From positions 31,693 to 95,692 of the forward strand of contig QNGE01003032.1 in NCBI GenBank assembly GCA_008508345.1: 64,000 nt of DNA, given 5' to 3'. The stretch is from Paragonimus westermani (lineage: Eukaryota; Platyhelminthes; Trematoda; Plagiorchiida; Troglotrematidae). A program made the translations under genes and the position numbers. The notes under the pieces were generated by a model. That model searched no databases, was not told the origin of the DNA, and saw only the letters and a program-made list of their open reading frames with translations. Positions 49,961-62,079 of this stretch are shown here, piece by piece. Every line of letters starts with the position of its first letter. Position 1 is the first letter of the stretch.

Positions 49961-51647
49961 ATCACAGGGGAACTGTCCAGAAAACATGTAGTACTTGGTC
50001 ACAGTGAGTCTCAGCACACCGATGGACAGGTGCTTCGACCTGTTGGGATATCTTCATCGACAGGCATGAAGAGGAATTCGCCTCAAGACATATGACCATA
50101 CATCAGAATAATAATCCAGATATTTATCTGATGAACCATGAAGTAGAAGCCACTGAGGCTGCAGGTAGATCAGTGGCTGATTTCAACTTTCTCCTGTTTA
50201 TCAGTGGGGCATGAAAAAGTTGCTGTCAGATAAGATCCGTTAACAGCTACTGGGTATATTGACTTAAAGTGCATGTGGATTTTCATCCAAAATCTATTTG
50301 ATTTCCCAAAATTGGTCATTTAAACCGACCTTGCTTGGTTGATAATTTTGACTGAATTCTATCTTAATTTGGTTTGGCATTGTTAAAACTTTTGCGAAAT
50401 ATGACGAACAGTTCAAAGCAGCCTGTTACTAAACAGCCCAATCACGAATAGTTATTTTGTAAATACCTTCGGGATTGACCCACATCAAAGTCAGTTTACA
50501 AAAATGTCAAATGGAATAGTCAAATGTCTTTGAAGTGAGGTATGCATGTGGCTGTTCTCCCGTTGATACTGACGACACTTCGAAGTCGGTTTGGAGTTCT
50601 GATCACAATCACGCAAGCTATGTGGGAATAATTTAAGTACTATCGGCAATAGCACCCCAAATAAATGTTTTATTTTGAGACCAAAAAGCAACTGACGTTT
50701 ATGTTAACCCTCACTCGCTTTGGTGGTGGTGATAAAGAACGCCCAACAATTACGTTTACTACAGTAGAAAGGCAATAACAGTCAGATCTGATCATACCCT
50801 ATCTCACGACTGCCTTGTATAGGTAACAGTCAAGATAGTCGGGAAATTAATTGATATGTGTTCACTGTGACGAACAATTTCTGGTGAACTCCAATCAATG
50901 AACCGACAACCAGTCATATGAGCTGAAACTACCCTTCGTTATGACAAAGTGGGGCTAAAGTCTCCAGAATCGGAAGTGCACTACGAATGAGTTCGATCAA
51001 GACCAGAACTCTTCTCTAGCACTTCGTTTGCAAGAAGCTGACCGGAAAAAACTTTTAATGGCAGAAGATATGAGAGGTGGAGGTTATTTCAATATTATTA
51101 ACTGTTCGCCCGCTCGCTTGAAACTGACGGCTGCAAAGTCCACCCTGTTTTGACGAATTCAGCTTGTTTACATGTCCAGTCCGTACATTTATCGTTTGAA
51201 GTTAACAAGACAAGTGGTGTATCGTCTCCACAGATGATCTGAACAGTGAGAATGTGAAATATAAGTCAGCAGTTGTGCAGGATAAATCACTCTTGCTGGT
51301 ATATGGCAAATGAAACAGTAACCAGAAGTTCTCTCCCACAAAAGTATAAACCGAAATGCAAATCCCTATGCTGGCAAAGATTGATTGATTAGATTTGGAC
51401 CATATGTTTACTGGATTTTATGTCATCCGTCATCAGGGTGATATATTTTTGTGTGACCAGAATGTTTAAGATTGATCCATCGTCGTCATATAACCACGCC
51501 TAACTTCCAGCTTTTTAATGGGGCACACGCATTACTTCTCGGAAGAGAAATCCAATATCACACTTCACCTCGTAGATGTCAAACTAACTAAGCTTAAGGC
51601 TGTTACATTAAATTGAAACAATGGTTTCCATCGATAGATTTGAAAAA

Positions 51648-51850
51648 AGCCAATAGTAGCATGTAAGATGTCTTGCGCAGTGACATTTCGTTCGCATCTC
51701 ATCGGTTACTTTTGCGAAATTAACATACACTTTATATAGTTAAGGGGCAAGCAGCTAGGCGAAATCAATCTAGAAATATTTGAAACAGTCAGTCAGGTGA
51801 CCAAAGCGGAAGCAGTAAAATGCAACTGATTGATAATTTTGATGCAATAA
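51648..51850 (+). repeat. 203-bp perfect inverted repeat, left arm
   Basis: The left arm starts AGCCAATAGTAGC and ends GATGCAATAA directly against the N gap. Its reverse complement matches 52593-52795 at every base I compared, with no mismatch over 203 positions. Confidence 0.97.
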
Positions 51851-52574
51851 NNNNNNNNNNNNNNNNNNNNNNNNNNNNNNNNNNNNNNNNNNNNNNNNNN
51901 NNNNNNNNNNNNNNNNNNNNNNNNNNNNNNNNNNNNNNNNNNNNNNNNNNNNNNNNNNNNNNNNNNNNNNNNNNNNNNNNNNNNNNNNNNNNNNNNNNNN
52001 NNNNNNNNNNNNNNNNNNNNNNNNNNNNNNNNNNNNNNNNNNNNNNNNNNNNNNNNNNNNNNNNNNNNNNNNNNNNNNNNNNNNNNNNNNNNNNNNNNNN
52101 NNNNNNNNNNNNNNNNNNNNNNNNNNNNNNNNNNNNNNNNNNNNNNNNNNNNNNNNNNNNNNNNNNNNNNNNNNNNNNNNNNNNNNNNNNNNNNNNNNNN
52201 NNNNNNNNNNNNNNNNNNNNNNNNNNNNNNNNNNNNNNNNNNNNNNNNNNNNNNNNNNNNNNNNNNNNNNNNNNNNNNNNNNNNNNNNNNNNNNNNNNNN
52301 NNNNNNNNNNNNNNNNNNNNNNNNNNNNNNNNNNNNNNNNNNNNNNNNNNNNNNNNNNNNNNNNNNNNNNNNNNNNNNNNNNNNNNNNNNNNNNNNNNNN
52401 NNNNNNNNNNNNNNNNNNNNNNNNNNNNNNNNNNNNNNNNNNNNNNNNNNNNNNNNNNNNNNNNNNNNNNNNNNNNNNNNNNNNNNNNNNNNNNNNNNNN
52501 NNNNNNNNNNNNNNNNNNNNNNNNNNNNNNNNNNNNNNNNNNNNNNNNNNNNNNNNNNNNNNNNNNNNNNNNNN
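51851..52574. other. assembly gap (724 N)
   Basis: This is an unbroken run of 724 N, so nothing can be said of its content. The odd length suggests an estimated rather than a fixed-size placeholder, but the estimate may be wrong. It is enclosed by the two arms of a perfect inverted repeat, with 18 unmatched bases (52575-52592) on its right side. Confidence 1.
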
Positions 52575-52592
52575 GTATCTTTTACCACCCAT

Positions 52593-52795
52593 TTATTGCA
52601 TCAAAATTATCAATCAGTTGCATTTTACTGCTTCCGCTTTGGTCACCTGACTGACTGTTTCAAATATTTCTAGATTGATTTCGCCTAGCTGCTTGCCCCT
52701 TAACTATATAAAGTGTATGTTAATTTCGCAAAAGTAACCGATGAGATGCGAACGAAATGTCACTGCGCAAGACATCTTACATGCTACTATTGGCT
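52593..52795 (-). repeat. 203-bp perfect inverted repeat, right arm
   Basis: This is the reverse complement of 51648-51850. The bases just outside the arms differ (GAAAAA on the left, GTTACA on the right), so no target-site duplication abuts the arms. A 13-base direct repeat, GGCTGTTACATTA, occurs at 51599-51611 and 52793-52805, overlapping the outer edge of this arm. Confidence 0.97.
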
Positions 52796-54273
52796 GTTAC
52801 ATTAGCTGAATCAGTGTATCGCAAGCGAACATGGTCAGGTTATTGCAACAATTCCACTAATTTTGTACCCAATGGATAAAAACTAAATCTGGTTCCATGG
52901 CTAGCAACCAGAGCAAGAACAATCAGTTTGGATGACATAATGGGACAAGAACTGAATGTTGTTCGAAACCCAGTGACAGAAATGTTTAACCGGAGTTATT
53001 CATCGGGACGAATATTGTGGTCAGAATTCCGCATGGTGCAATGCCCGCTGATGAAGTGAAAGTGGTGTACATAAAAAAATTTTTAAAGAAGACATTGTTT
53101 TATTGAAGTTTCTCGGGTAGGTCGATATTTCAGTGTTTTCTGACACTGACTGTGGAATCCTTTAAAGCAATTTTAGTTTTGCATGACTTAAACATCCTTC
53201 ACAGTGGATCGCAGCGGCTAGTGATATTTCAGTCAACCCCATCAAAAAAACACTAAACTGGAGCTTCGCTTCTGTTAAAGCTCATCGGTAGTGCACATCC
53301 TTGTCATTATCGTGACTAGGTACTCTTCCCCTCTTCCTGGGGTAACCTTGTTCACTGTTGTGTCACTGGCCGACTAAATCTTCATGCGTAAACGCTCAGC
53401 CAGGTTGGATTGTGAGTGGAGTACCGACTGAGGTTGATAGGACCCCTAATATGTCTCCTCTTGATATGATCGAGCAATCTGAGCACTACTCACACGATGA
53501 TCACGTTGAGCTTAGTGTGATTTCATCAGGGCATTCGTGACCAAGGTCGCCTAGTGAGGACGGGGCCACAATTTTGGCCGTGACCCTTACAAGAATGTGA
53601 ACTACCGATGACCTCTAATAAGAGAATAAAATGTCTTGGAGTAAGCGAAAGCTGCGATTATTTGTGGGCAATGTTCATGTTACATAAAACCGAGATAATC
53701 CACTTTTCACTGGCCACCATATTTGGTTTGTTTGTAGAGCGTCGGTCCCCAGTTCACATTAATTATATCCGTTCCTGCATGCAGTGAACACGTACGATGA
53801 GTTCTATACCATAGATACACAGAAAATAAGTTCGCCTTCTCACTTTCTTCATAATTGCCGTTTACTGGATAACCTCCCCCCGGTTTGATGTTGTTTGGCA
53901 CCCTCTTACCTTCATCTCTACCCAATAGGTTCAATTTCCCGTCGAGAAGTAGCTATTTCGCGAGGTTGGTTTTGGTCACTCCAACCCAAATACCTTCCTT
54001 GTTTGATAATCTGAGTATCTGGTTAATTCATATTCAAGGTTGAAGAGCATTTTTGACGTAATCTTCACCAATATTCTCGTAATGTTTCTATCACTTTAGT
54101 CCCCTTTCCTGGGCTTCATTGATACGTTTACCAGTTAGCCCAACCATTTTGATCAGCGTTATTACATCTGTTGATTATGCTTCCCTTGAATGGATTGTCT
54201 CAATCGCCAGGAGCAGTTTGACAGCATATGAATTTTCATGTTTCGATATAAGCATGTAATTTCGTTTGTTCAG

Positions 54274-54488
54274 AAGTGTTCAATTGTCTGTGTCCTTTGA
54301 ATGGACGACGTGATATTAAAGAAATTCATCAAGGATCCCAGCTAGAAGAGCTGACTGACATGAAGATGACACTGACCGTAAAACTCTCGGTCTGTTTCGC
54401 TGAAAGTCTTACACCTCGATGTACTTCGGATGAGTCTTCCTGTGTCGAAGATGGAGCGGCTAAGAGGAGATGTAACGCTCAAGGCTAA
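54274..54488 (+). CDS. possible exon after a good acceptor, unknown product
   Basis: A pyrimidine-rich acceptor, TTTCGTTTGTTCAG, ends at 54273 and is followed in phase 2 by a 70-codon frame up to TAA at 54486. The chain starts FNCLCPLNGRRDIKEIHQGS and ends in a Cys/Glu-rich stretch (CTSDESSCVEDGAAKRR). The phase does not fit the protocadherin donor, so it would belong to another transcript. No domain was recognised and no obvious donor is present, so it might be a terminal exon or a coincidence. Confidence 0.22.
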
Positions 54489-55232
54489 TATTCGGACCAG
54501 TAGACTACCAATCACTCCGCTATGCTCAAGACTCTTGCAGTTTTAATTGCTCATCCTTTTCTACTTATTACGCGTTAAAGATTCATAATAGGACTGGTGG
54601 GATTTGTGTTGTTGTCTACGCTTCTAGTAGGTTTGGAGCAACCACGGCTATGCAGCAGTCTGGCGCAAGAGAGACAGAGAGAGAAAGAGGACTACGAAGC
54701 TCGCGTCTTGATATAACGAACTGCTCTGTCAATTTAAAGATAGAACTGAAACAATAGACGTTTTTCTCGAAAAAAAAGTTGCAGTTAAATCGAGAAGAGA
54801 CTGAGCATCAGCAAAGATTCCTGGATGCCCGCAAACACCCTCCAAAAGAGTTGTCCCATTGAACACCAAAGGGATGCGGTGAGAAAAGAAAACCTTAACC
54901 AACTGTTTACTCCGGTTAGGTGAGTAGCATTGTCTGGAAGCTTGAAGAGCCTTCCAAGCCATTAATTCTAGTTCTAAGACTACCCATGCTTAAATTCATG
55001 CAAGCTGATGGGTCGCAGCAGAACTTTCATGCGCTTTTCAGAAACTTTGAGAACATAGTGATGAATAGGTCGGTGTAAGGTGAACAAACACATTTGATTT
55101 AGTGCTGCCGTAGTAGGGCGAAAGATTTCGTGCAGTGCTGTGTCTGTTTATCAAGATCGGCAAAACACCATGAGGCCATAGCGATATTCATAAGTCAGTT
55201 TAGCAGTCCAGATCGCATGTTTCAGTCCTAAA

Positions 55233-55315
55233 CGCATGAATAGCCAAGTGGTTGAAAGTTCATTATTTCTGACTTGGATCGCCTCAAGCGCTCAGGGATC
55301 CGATGGCTAACGTGC
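55233..55315 (+). repeat. tRNA-like (SINE-like) relic with A-box and weak B-box
   Basis: TAGCCAAGTGGTTGAAAG matches the D-arm/A-box of Ser/Leu-type tRNAs very well. About 45 bases downstream GGATCCGATGG resembles the B-box GGTTCGAATCC. Acceptor and anticodon stems do not form convincingly, so it is not called a tRNA gene; a tRNA-derived SINE head or old pseudogene is more likely. Confidence 0.3.
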
Positions 55316-58300
55316 GATATCGCGTTGACTAAACAGATATACTCACATAAATAAGACCACAAGCCAGCTGTGACCACTATAACCGCACACAAGCATATGT
55401 CTTTGATGACGGATGACATAAAATCCAGTAAACGTCCGGTCTAGATCTAATCAATCATACGGAGTTTAACAGTCACGGTAGCAAACTTAGGGGTTTGTTT
55501 CAAAGCACGTTTTGATTAAACCTTTGTGACTGCATTGGCTTGTGAACGAATTATCGAAAACAATTGTTCTTCACACCGTTACTCCTATTTCGATGGAGAT
55601 TCCCTGATAATGACATATAACCAGTCAATTTCGGTTGAAACGTTTACTTCGCCTTAACAGAAAAGTCTTCGTCATGAAACGATCCAACAGGTATCTTGAT
55701 ACATCCACTTTCCTCGCATGCTGGAATCGATCATTTAAGCGTGACTGGCCCGAAAACTGATTAGCAGTTAGTGAACGACCGTGATTATTTGCGGAGTCAT
55801 ATCAGCATCACGCAGGCCGCGTAACGAATTCCACCATTATTCGGCATGTGACACAATGTTGGCCCAGACGACTGATAGATACACCACAACTGAGGGAGGG
55901 TAAATGGGAAAATTTCGTTAACCGCTTAGCTTCTCCTTTCCAATTTATGAACCGATCAGCTATTTTTTTCGTGGACTGAAACCAGCATGCATTCACATTG
56001 GTCAGTAAATGGGTTAAGATATTCTTTTGCGATCAATTGCTCCTTATGATCTCTAGCGAAATGGTGGGCGCATAGTTCTGTACATTCAAATAGTAGTAAC
56101 ACTTTGGTTCAGTGGAAATGTTTCTGAGCAGTCCTACCAAAGCATAGTCGCATATTGTGAATTCTATTCCCTAGTATGCGGGGGTTTCAGTGGAATCGAC
56201 TAAATCAAGCTAGAAGTCAACCGTATCATTGGCACCCCCTTGGATTGAATGCCAGTGAAAGTCTGCACTAAGCATACAGCAATTATTGCACAACATGTCA
56301 AAGTGATGAGGCCTTCACACAACATTAAACGAGTCATATGATGATCAAGGCGCCCCCTCAAGATTATGAAGACTGAAGCCCAGTTTTTAGTCTAAACAAC
56401 CATAGACGTTGTTGATGGTGGTCATCCAGGTCAAGACACGAATCAAGAATCAGCCAGAAAGTCCTAGGACTGTGATTTTTAAAATCGATCGTTAGTGCTA
56501 CCTAACATGAGGTTCTGAAAATCTCAAGCTTCTGAGAACCTCGCTATTAGTTCTTCCATAAGAGTATGATGTCCAAGGTATTCATTTTCTACACATTCAG
56601 ACCCTAAAGTAGACATCAGACAAATCTTCTGGTAGTGTGCTAAAAGCTGTGTAGTATTTTGTGATCTATTTACGTCTATCGGTTTCAGAAGCACACCACA
56701 GTTGAACAAAATAATCCGGTTGACACATTTAACGATTTGTTCAAATGCAGCAAGTCCTTTATTAACAATTGCTAGTAAGTAAGAAAAACGGACGATAACT
56801 GTTTGAAGCTGAATACGTCACTTTATTACCCTATACGTGGTACGGACTTGTCTCATTCTACAACTTCCTGGTTTTTCGAGCAAATAAGATTGTACACAAT
56901 TTGTCGCATGACGGTGTTAGATATTTTTGACTGGAAAAATAGTTAGGTTACCAAATCGACCTCTGAATTTATCACACCCCTAACGTGTGACTGTGACGAC
57001 CTTAGGATCTAGACAGATTGTACTTGAGCACAGAATTGTGAGTTGACCAGCTGTATTCCGATATAATCTCCGGCGGCTAACACACATTTTTTCTCCTCTG
57101 GACTGATTCCAGGGCAAGCGGTTAGTGTATAAAGAGACAACTCCTATGAGCCTCCGGGCTCCGAATCAAAGAAGCGCACCAGAAGTGTATTACGAATAGG
57201 TTTTTGCTGAACATATGGTCAGCCACGTGGGAGTGTGTTCACGTATCCTCTGAGAAGTATGTTTGGTTATGCGAATGACACAACCGGCTTCACGGAGGCA
57301 CGTGAAAGTGTAAGCGCAAAGAGAAGTCGCACATTTGAGAAGCACATTTCTGGAATACACATAAATGACCGTCATAAGACTGCACGAAATACGCAGTTTT
57401 GGGCACTGAAAGTCTTTTCAGTTGCATTACTTATTCTGTAAATCACAGGTTTACCTAGTGCTTGGCTCTTGTAGTCCAACATTATTTGAACCAACTTCAA
57501 CTCCGTCGATAAATTCGAGGTCGATAATAAAACTTGTTGATCGGTGTTGTATTAATGACAATAACAGCACTCAGTTAAACGCCTCATCTGTGTACTTGAT
57601 TGTACAGAGCAGGTGGTCACTTGTGCTATCCATCAGCCACATAACAATTCACATGGTTTTGTGTCGGCTCACTTTCACCAGGATTTTTTACCTCAACCTT
57701 ATGTGAATGTCAACAGACAAAAACCTGATTATACTGCCAGCAAGTTCTTCCATCAGTATGCTGTGACTAACAAGCCGTCGATAACATTTGCTTGAATAAT
57801 GTTAACAAATAATAGATTTTACACAAAATTATGGGGTAATCGTGGCAAATTTTTCTAGCAAACTTTAGTCACTGTACTGCCGGACATGTTCTAACCGGTA
57901 ATCCGGAAAACATTAAAGTAGCTCGTTTACTGTAACACGTGGTTGTGCCGTTGTGCTGAGAATGTAGTGGGTACGTGAAGTCAAGTGTATTGTAACAACA
58001 GTGGTAAGTGTGCGGTAAGAAGTGCAAACAGCACGTAGACACGACTACGAAATAAGCCGTTAAACTGTACAGTGGTATCTGGCAGGCGTAAACAGGTTAA
58101 AACTCAATTGTGCAATGAAGAGACGGTGAATCATGCAAACGAACTCGCCACACAGCCTCACATACACCGTCTGCGTGCGTGCACTTGACGGAACACATAA
58201 ACGTGTTGGCCCAAGGTTAGTGGTCACGTGAGTGTGGGGGGTTCTGAGAACCGGTTATGGATCACTTAGATGGCATAGCAGTTTTTGGGCAACACTACCA

Positions 58301-60517
58301 GTGGTCTGAGTACGAGTTAATTTTCTTTTGGTTATATCCCATATCAGTGATACTCGATTTTGCATCTGATCTGTCCACGCAATCCAAAGTTCGTGCTTTG
58401 CACTAACTACCGGAGTAACTACCAACATAGTGGCTTATATGAGTACACGCAGAAGTCTCACTTCACTGCTTAATGCGGGTTCTGATCGAAGTTGAATTTC
58501 TCAGTAAACAGAATTAAAGGCGTAAACGCTATAAACGGAGGTTAGCCAATATTGATGGCACACAGGACTTCGCCCAAATTAAAATTACAAATTACTTAAG
58601 TATTTTGTGGTAATCGGTAGGTGATTTCAGACATTCAGTTTTCACTTAGGAAGTGTTTACATGAAAATATCTTCCATTAACAAGCTATGCCATGCTCATA
58701 AAGAACGGGCGAAAACCACCTCCACCTTCGTGATATTAACTTACAATCGATGTGCTTTGCCTGCTTGCCATAACTCTGGTAGAGTAATTTGATTTTACAG
58801 CGAAAGGTCTCATAAATAGTTAAGTAAGTATTCACATAAAACGAGCTTTTAACTACTTCACTTTCTTCCGAAAACTTTAGTTGATCATGCTCAGGACGAA
58901 ACACCCTCACTTACCTTAAGATATCAATTGGAAGGACACACAAGGAACGGTGTACGTTCAGGGTCTACCCCAGACCTAGTGCTCAAAGACTATATCCTTA
59001 AAGATGTTAGACAAAAATGCTTCACGTTGAGTTTTAACCAATCAGTTTACAACCGCAAACAATGTTGGATTAATATGAAGTTAAAACCATCCATCTCATA
59101 AATCTACAACAAATTCACTCGCTGTGAAACACTTGGACGCCAACATACGCATTGAAGGCCTGCACTTGTTTACTTCTCTGTAATAACGGATTCTAACTCG
59201 GACAGCGAAGCCAAATTTTACGTCGTTTGTCGCCCTGTGTGTCTGAGAAATACAGAAATTCATGGCCAGATTCCAGACAGAGTCAGGTTACATGGAATTC
59301 CATCCCCAACCTTCGGTAGTTTGAATGAGGTGTGGTCAGTGTACCCAACTTCCCACGTATCATCTTATTTCACACTAGGTACAATACTGTATACAGTGCA
59401 CTTCGATCGGCAGTGGATAAACAGGTGCAGAAATACTTCCATTTACAAGACTTTCAGATATATAGTGTGCAAACCGTGATGATCCACAAACTACTTCAAG
59501 CTTGCCCATAATTTGGGAACAGCGTCGACACTCACAAATTTTGTTGCTCAAACTTGAATATCATTTATCGAGGTACATCAGTTGTGACGACGGAAGTGCT
59601 TTCGCACTATTTTGGGGAACAAAATGTTTTGGTATTTTGAGTAGTGTTTTGGAAAGTACGCAAAACTCAGTCAACCGTAAAGCACAGCGTTTACAACGTC
59701 GGTAAGGACCAACAATTTTCCCGAGCATTTGCCATGCTTGACTGGAAAGCCGCCGTGTGAACTGTTACCTGGGAACTTCTTGACGTGACAATACTTATCG
59801 AACAGTGAGCGCAACCTCCACATCTCAAAACTTTTTTGCTGCAAGACTAAGCATTTTGCATACTGCCTCACTACCCACCATTTCGGCTCTGTTGGTATTC
59901 ACCGCGTTCTCTAAAAGCAACAGTTTTGTTCTCAGTTTAGGACTTTAAATCAGAATACGAATACTTTTACCTAAAGATACGCAGCATAAATATACAACTA
60001 TATGCTTTCAGCATGACTGGTGTGGAATTAGACAACCATAAACGTTGGGTTTACGTATTCCTATTTACAACAATTACATGATGTGGACCATCCAGGAATT
60101 GTTGTGAATAACTCTAAATTATGAAATAACCGTCACATAGTGATGACGGATGCCACGCTTTATTCTAGATGAAATTATCGTCATGTCCAGAGCAACAGAA
60201 ATATGCGGCTACTATCAACCCTATTAACTTATCGCTTCTGACGGGTTGACAGAGCCATTGGAGCAACAGATATACTATTCAAATCTCTCAGAGCTCTTGA
60301 TGCGAACTGGTTCAGGGACCAATTTTGTCTACGTATAAACTGTTCACGTGTCTTTGCGTTCCCTTAAAATCCGTATTGTTTGGTTAGCTTTAAGGTTAAA
60401 ACACCGTTACGCAATTTTTGAAGAGAAGAATTGACTTTGTTAGCTGAACAATGATGCACGCTTTAGCTGAGTGAATGTAACTGGGAATGTATCATCAATA
60501 GTTCTAAGAGGTGCTTA

Positions 60518-60706
60518 ATGAACACCATTGCTCCCATTCATAGGTTTATATATGTTGGTAATACAACCCAAGATGATGGTGTAGCCACGCTGAATTTGAC
60601 CTTAAAATATTCTCGCACCGATGTTGGACACATTCGTTTACCAACACGTATTTTGTATACAGTTGCATGGGGTTCATTTATTCAACGCAGAGAGGTATTG
60701 CGCGAG
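60518..60706 (+). CDS. possible exon with ATG start and strong donor, unknown product
   Basis: An ATG-started frame of 63 codons (MNTIAPIHRFIYVGNTTQDD...) runs into GCGAG|GTACGT, a good metazoan donor, in phase 0. The frame closes five codons later at TGA, as expected when reading into an intron. This is the same pattern as at the protocadherin 3' end. There is no recognised domain and no signal peptide. It could be a first coding exon of a gene extending to the right, or chance. Confidence 0.25.
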
Positions 60707-62079
60707 GTACGTTTTATCTCATGAAATACTGTTAGAATGAGTGCTTTTCTCCTAGAATATATCCTAGTGGGGAGGCACTATATCAGTAGATGGTGAAAAT
60801 GGAAACAGCTTGGTGAAAGCATTAGTCGTTTGTGAGCACAACTGGGTGTCTATGACAATAAAAACCTTTGGTCCTCAACTTGTCCTTTTTACTGTCAAAA
60901 CAAGGGTACCTCGTCGTATGTGATGGGTCATTAAAAAGGAATACTTAAGGTGAGGTTTTAAATGTATTGTTTACTTTGTCCATATACGAATGTAACAAGA
61001 ACTTGGTGCGATAATTCTGACATACATGCCGTGAATTCATAGGCGCAGCATTAATCCTCTTGTCTCTCATGCATCTAGGTTGGTTGAAACACAAGCTCAA
61101 AATATTACACTCTCCCTTGTCTGTGAAGAATTAATAGCTACTAAATTTGTATCCCAAACGGAATGACACACAAAGTCGGAATTATCGCGAATGCTGTGTT
61201 TGAATCTTGAACAATTAGTAACATGTACAACCTTTTGCCAGTCTATTGAACAACAAAACATAGATACTGAAATGGTTGAGGTTGTCTATCCACCCGATCG
61301 GTCTCAAGACAATTAATTGTAATCAGCAATGACCCTAATTACAGTCCTTGGTACCACTGAATAGATCTGCATGTACAGTCATTGCTGTTAGCAGAAGAAG
61401 CGAGTAAACATTCCTGGAGAACACAACAAACAAAAGTGTTTGTAGGGTTCCGTGGCAAATTTGTTGAATGCACGTGGTTAGCGACTGGGCTGACTGATTT
61501 TCTCAAACTAACCACGCAATTGCATATGCCTGCAATATAGTGACGGCAATGACTGCTGTTAGTGGACGCCACCGAACTTCAGGACGGTTTGATATTAACT
61601 TGTACAATTGTGCACGCGATATGCTTGTGGTCTGTTGTGTTTGGCTGATGCACTTGCTGACGCAATAACAGATGGAACTATCTATTACAGTCGAGAAAGC
61701 AGTCCACATGGGACAGGATAATTATCATCTTGAAGGTGTCGTTCAATGAGATAGGCACTCGATGGAGAAAAGTCTACGTCAACGTTTATCAGTGTGCATG
61801 CAAGTAATAAGCATTTAGAAGCAGGGGGACTAGAAAATCAAAATTTCTCAAACTGAAACCTGTTAGGTCAAATTCGGACAGACTGAGACTGCAAACGTTT
61901 CTAATCTTCGCTTGTGGTGTTTCAAAATGGTGAGCATTGCACATTACTTGGGACTTGTGCACTTTATCTGTAGAAATCAGTGGTTTGAGTTTGTCTCGAC
62001 TTTTATACAATTCAACCAAAATTAAGACTTAGCTGTAGCTCACACTCTTTGGTTTGAGTTGGTAACGGTTGCGAAAAAG
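60707..62079. other. unassigned DNA before Penelope relic B
   Basis: Only short frames are present. No 5' part of the Penelope element could be read here, and nothing else was recognised. Confidence 0.6.

Larger units (their letters stand above)
42906..51647. other. 3' flank of the protocadherin, possible unplaced exons
   Basis: No domain-bearing frame is present. Two phase-0 acceptor candidates followed by open frames (exon starts at about 47093 and 48140) could continue the protocadherin tail, but neither is convincing. A 91-codon ATG-started minus-strand frame at 47925-48200 is unassigned. Confidence 0.6.
52796..60517. other. unassigned DNA with weak exon candidates and tRNA-like relics
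   Basis: Apart from the entries at 54274 and 55233, the stretch 53300-55000 holds several protein-like frames on both strands (53358-53540 plus, 53707-53934 minus, 54729-54962 minus, the last with an ATG). None has a recognised domain or a consistent exon structure. The rest is unremarkable. Confidence 0.55.

Noticed and set aside
51770..52650. Three open frames of about 270 codons across the gap
   Set aside because: They consist almost wholly of N bases; the readable parts are a few codons at each edge.
54490..54535. tRNA-like stretch on the minus strand (TAGCGGAGTGATTGGTAG)
   Set aside because: The A-box-like part is fair, but the only B-box-like sequence is too close (about 24 bases) and no stems form.
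54667..54690. Purine-rich GAGA stretch
   Set aside because: Short and imperfect; not enough to call a microsatellite or regulatory element.
58937..59101. Plus-strand frame containing GSTPDLVLKDY, reminiscent of non-LTR endonuclease ends
   Set aside because: Only 55 codons, with no other endonuclease motif nearby; too short to assign.
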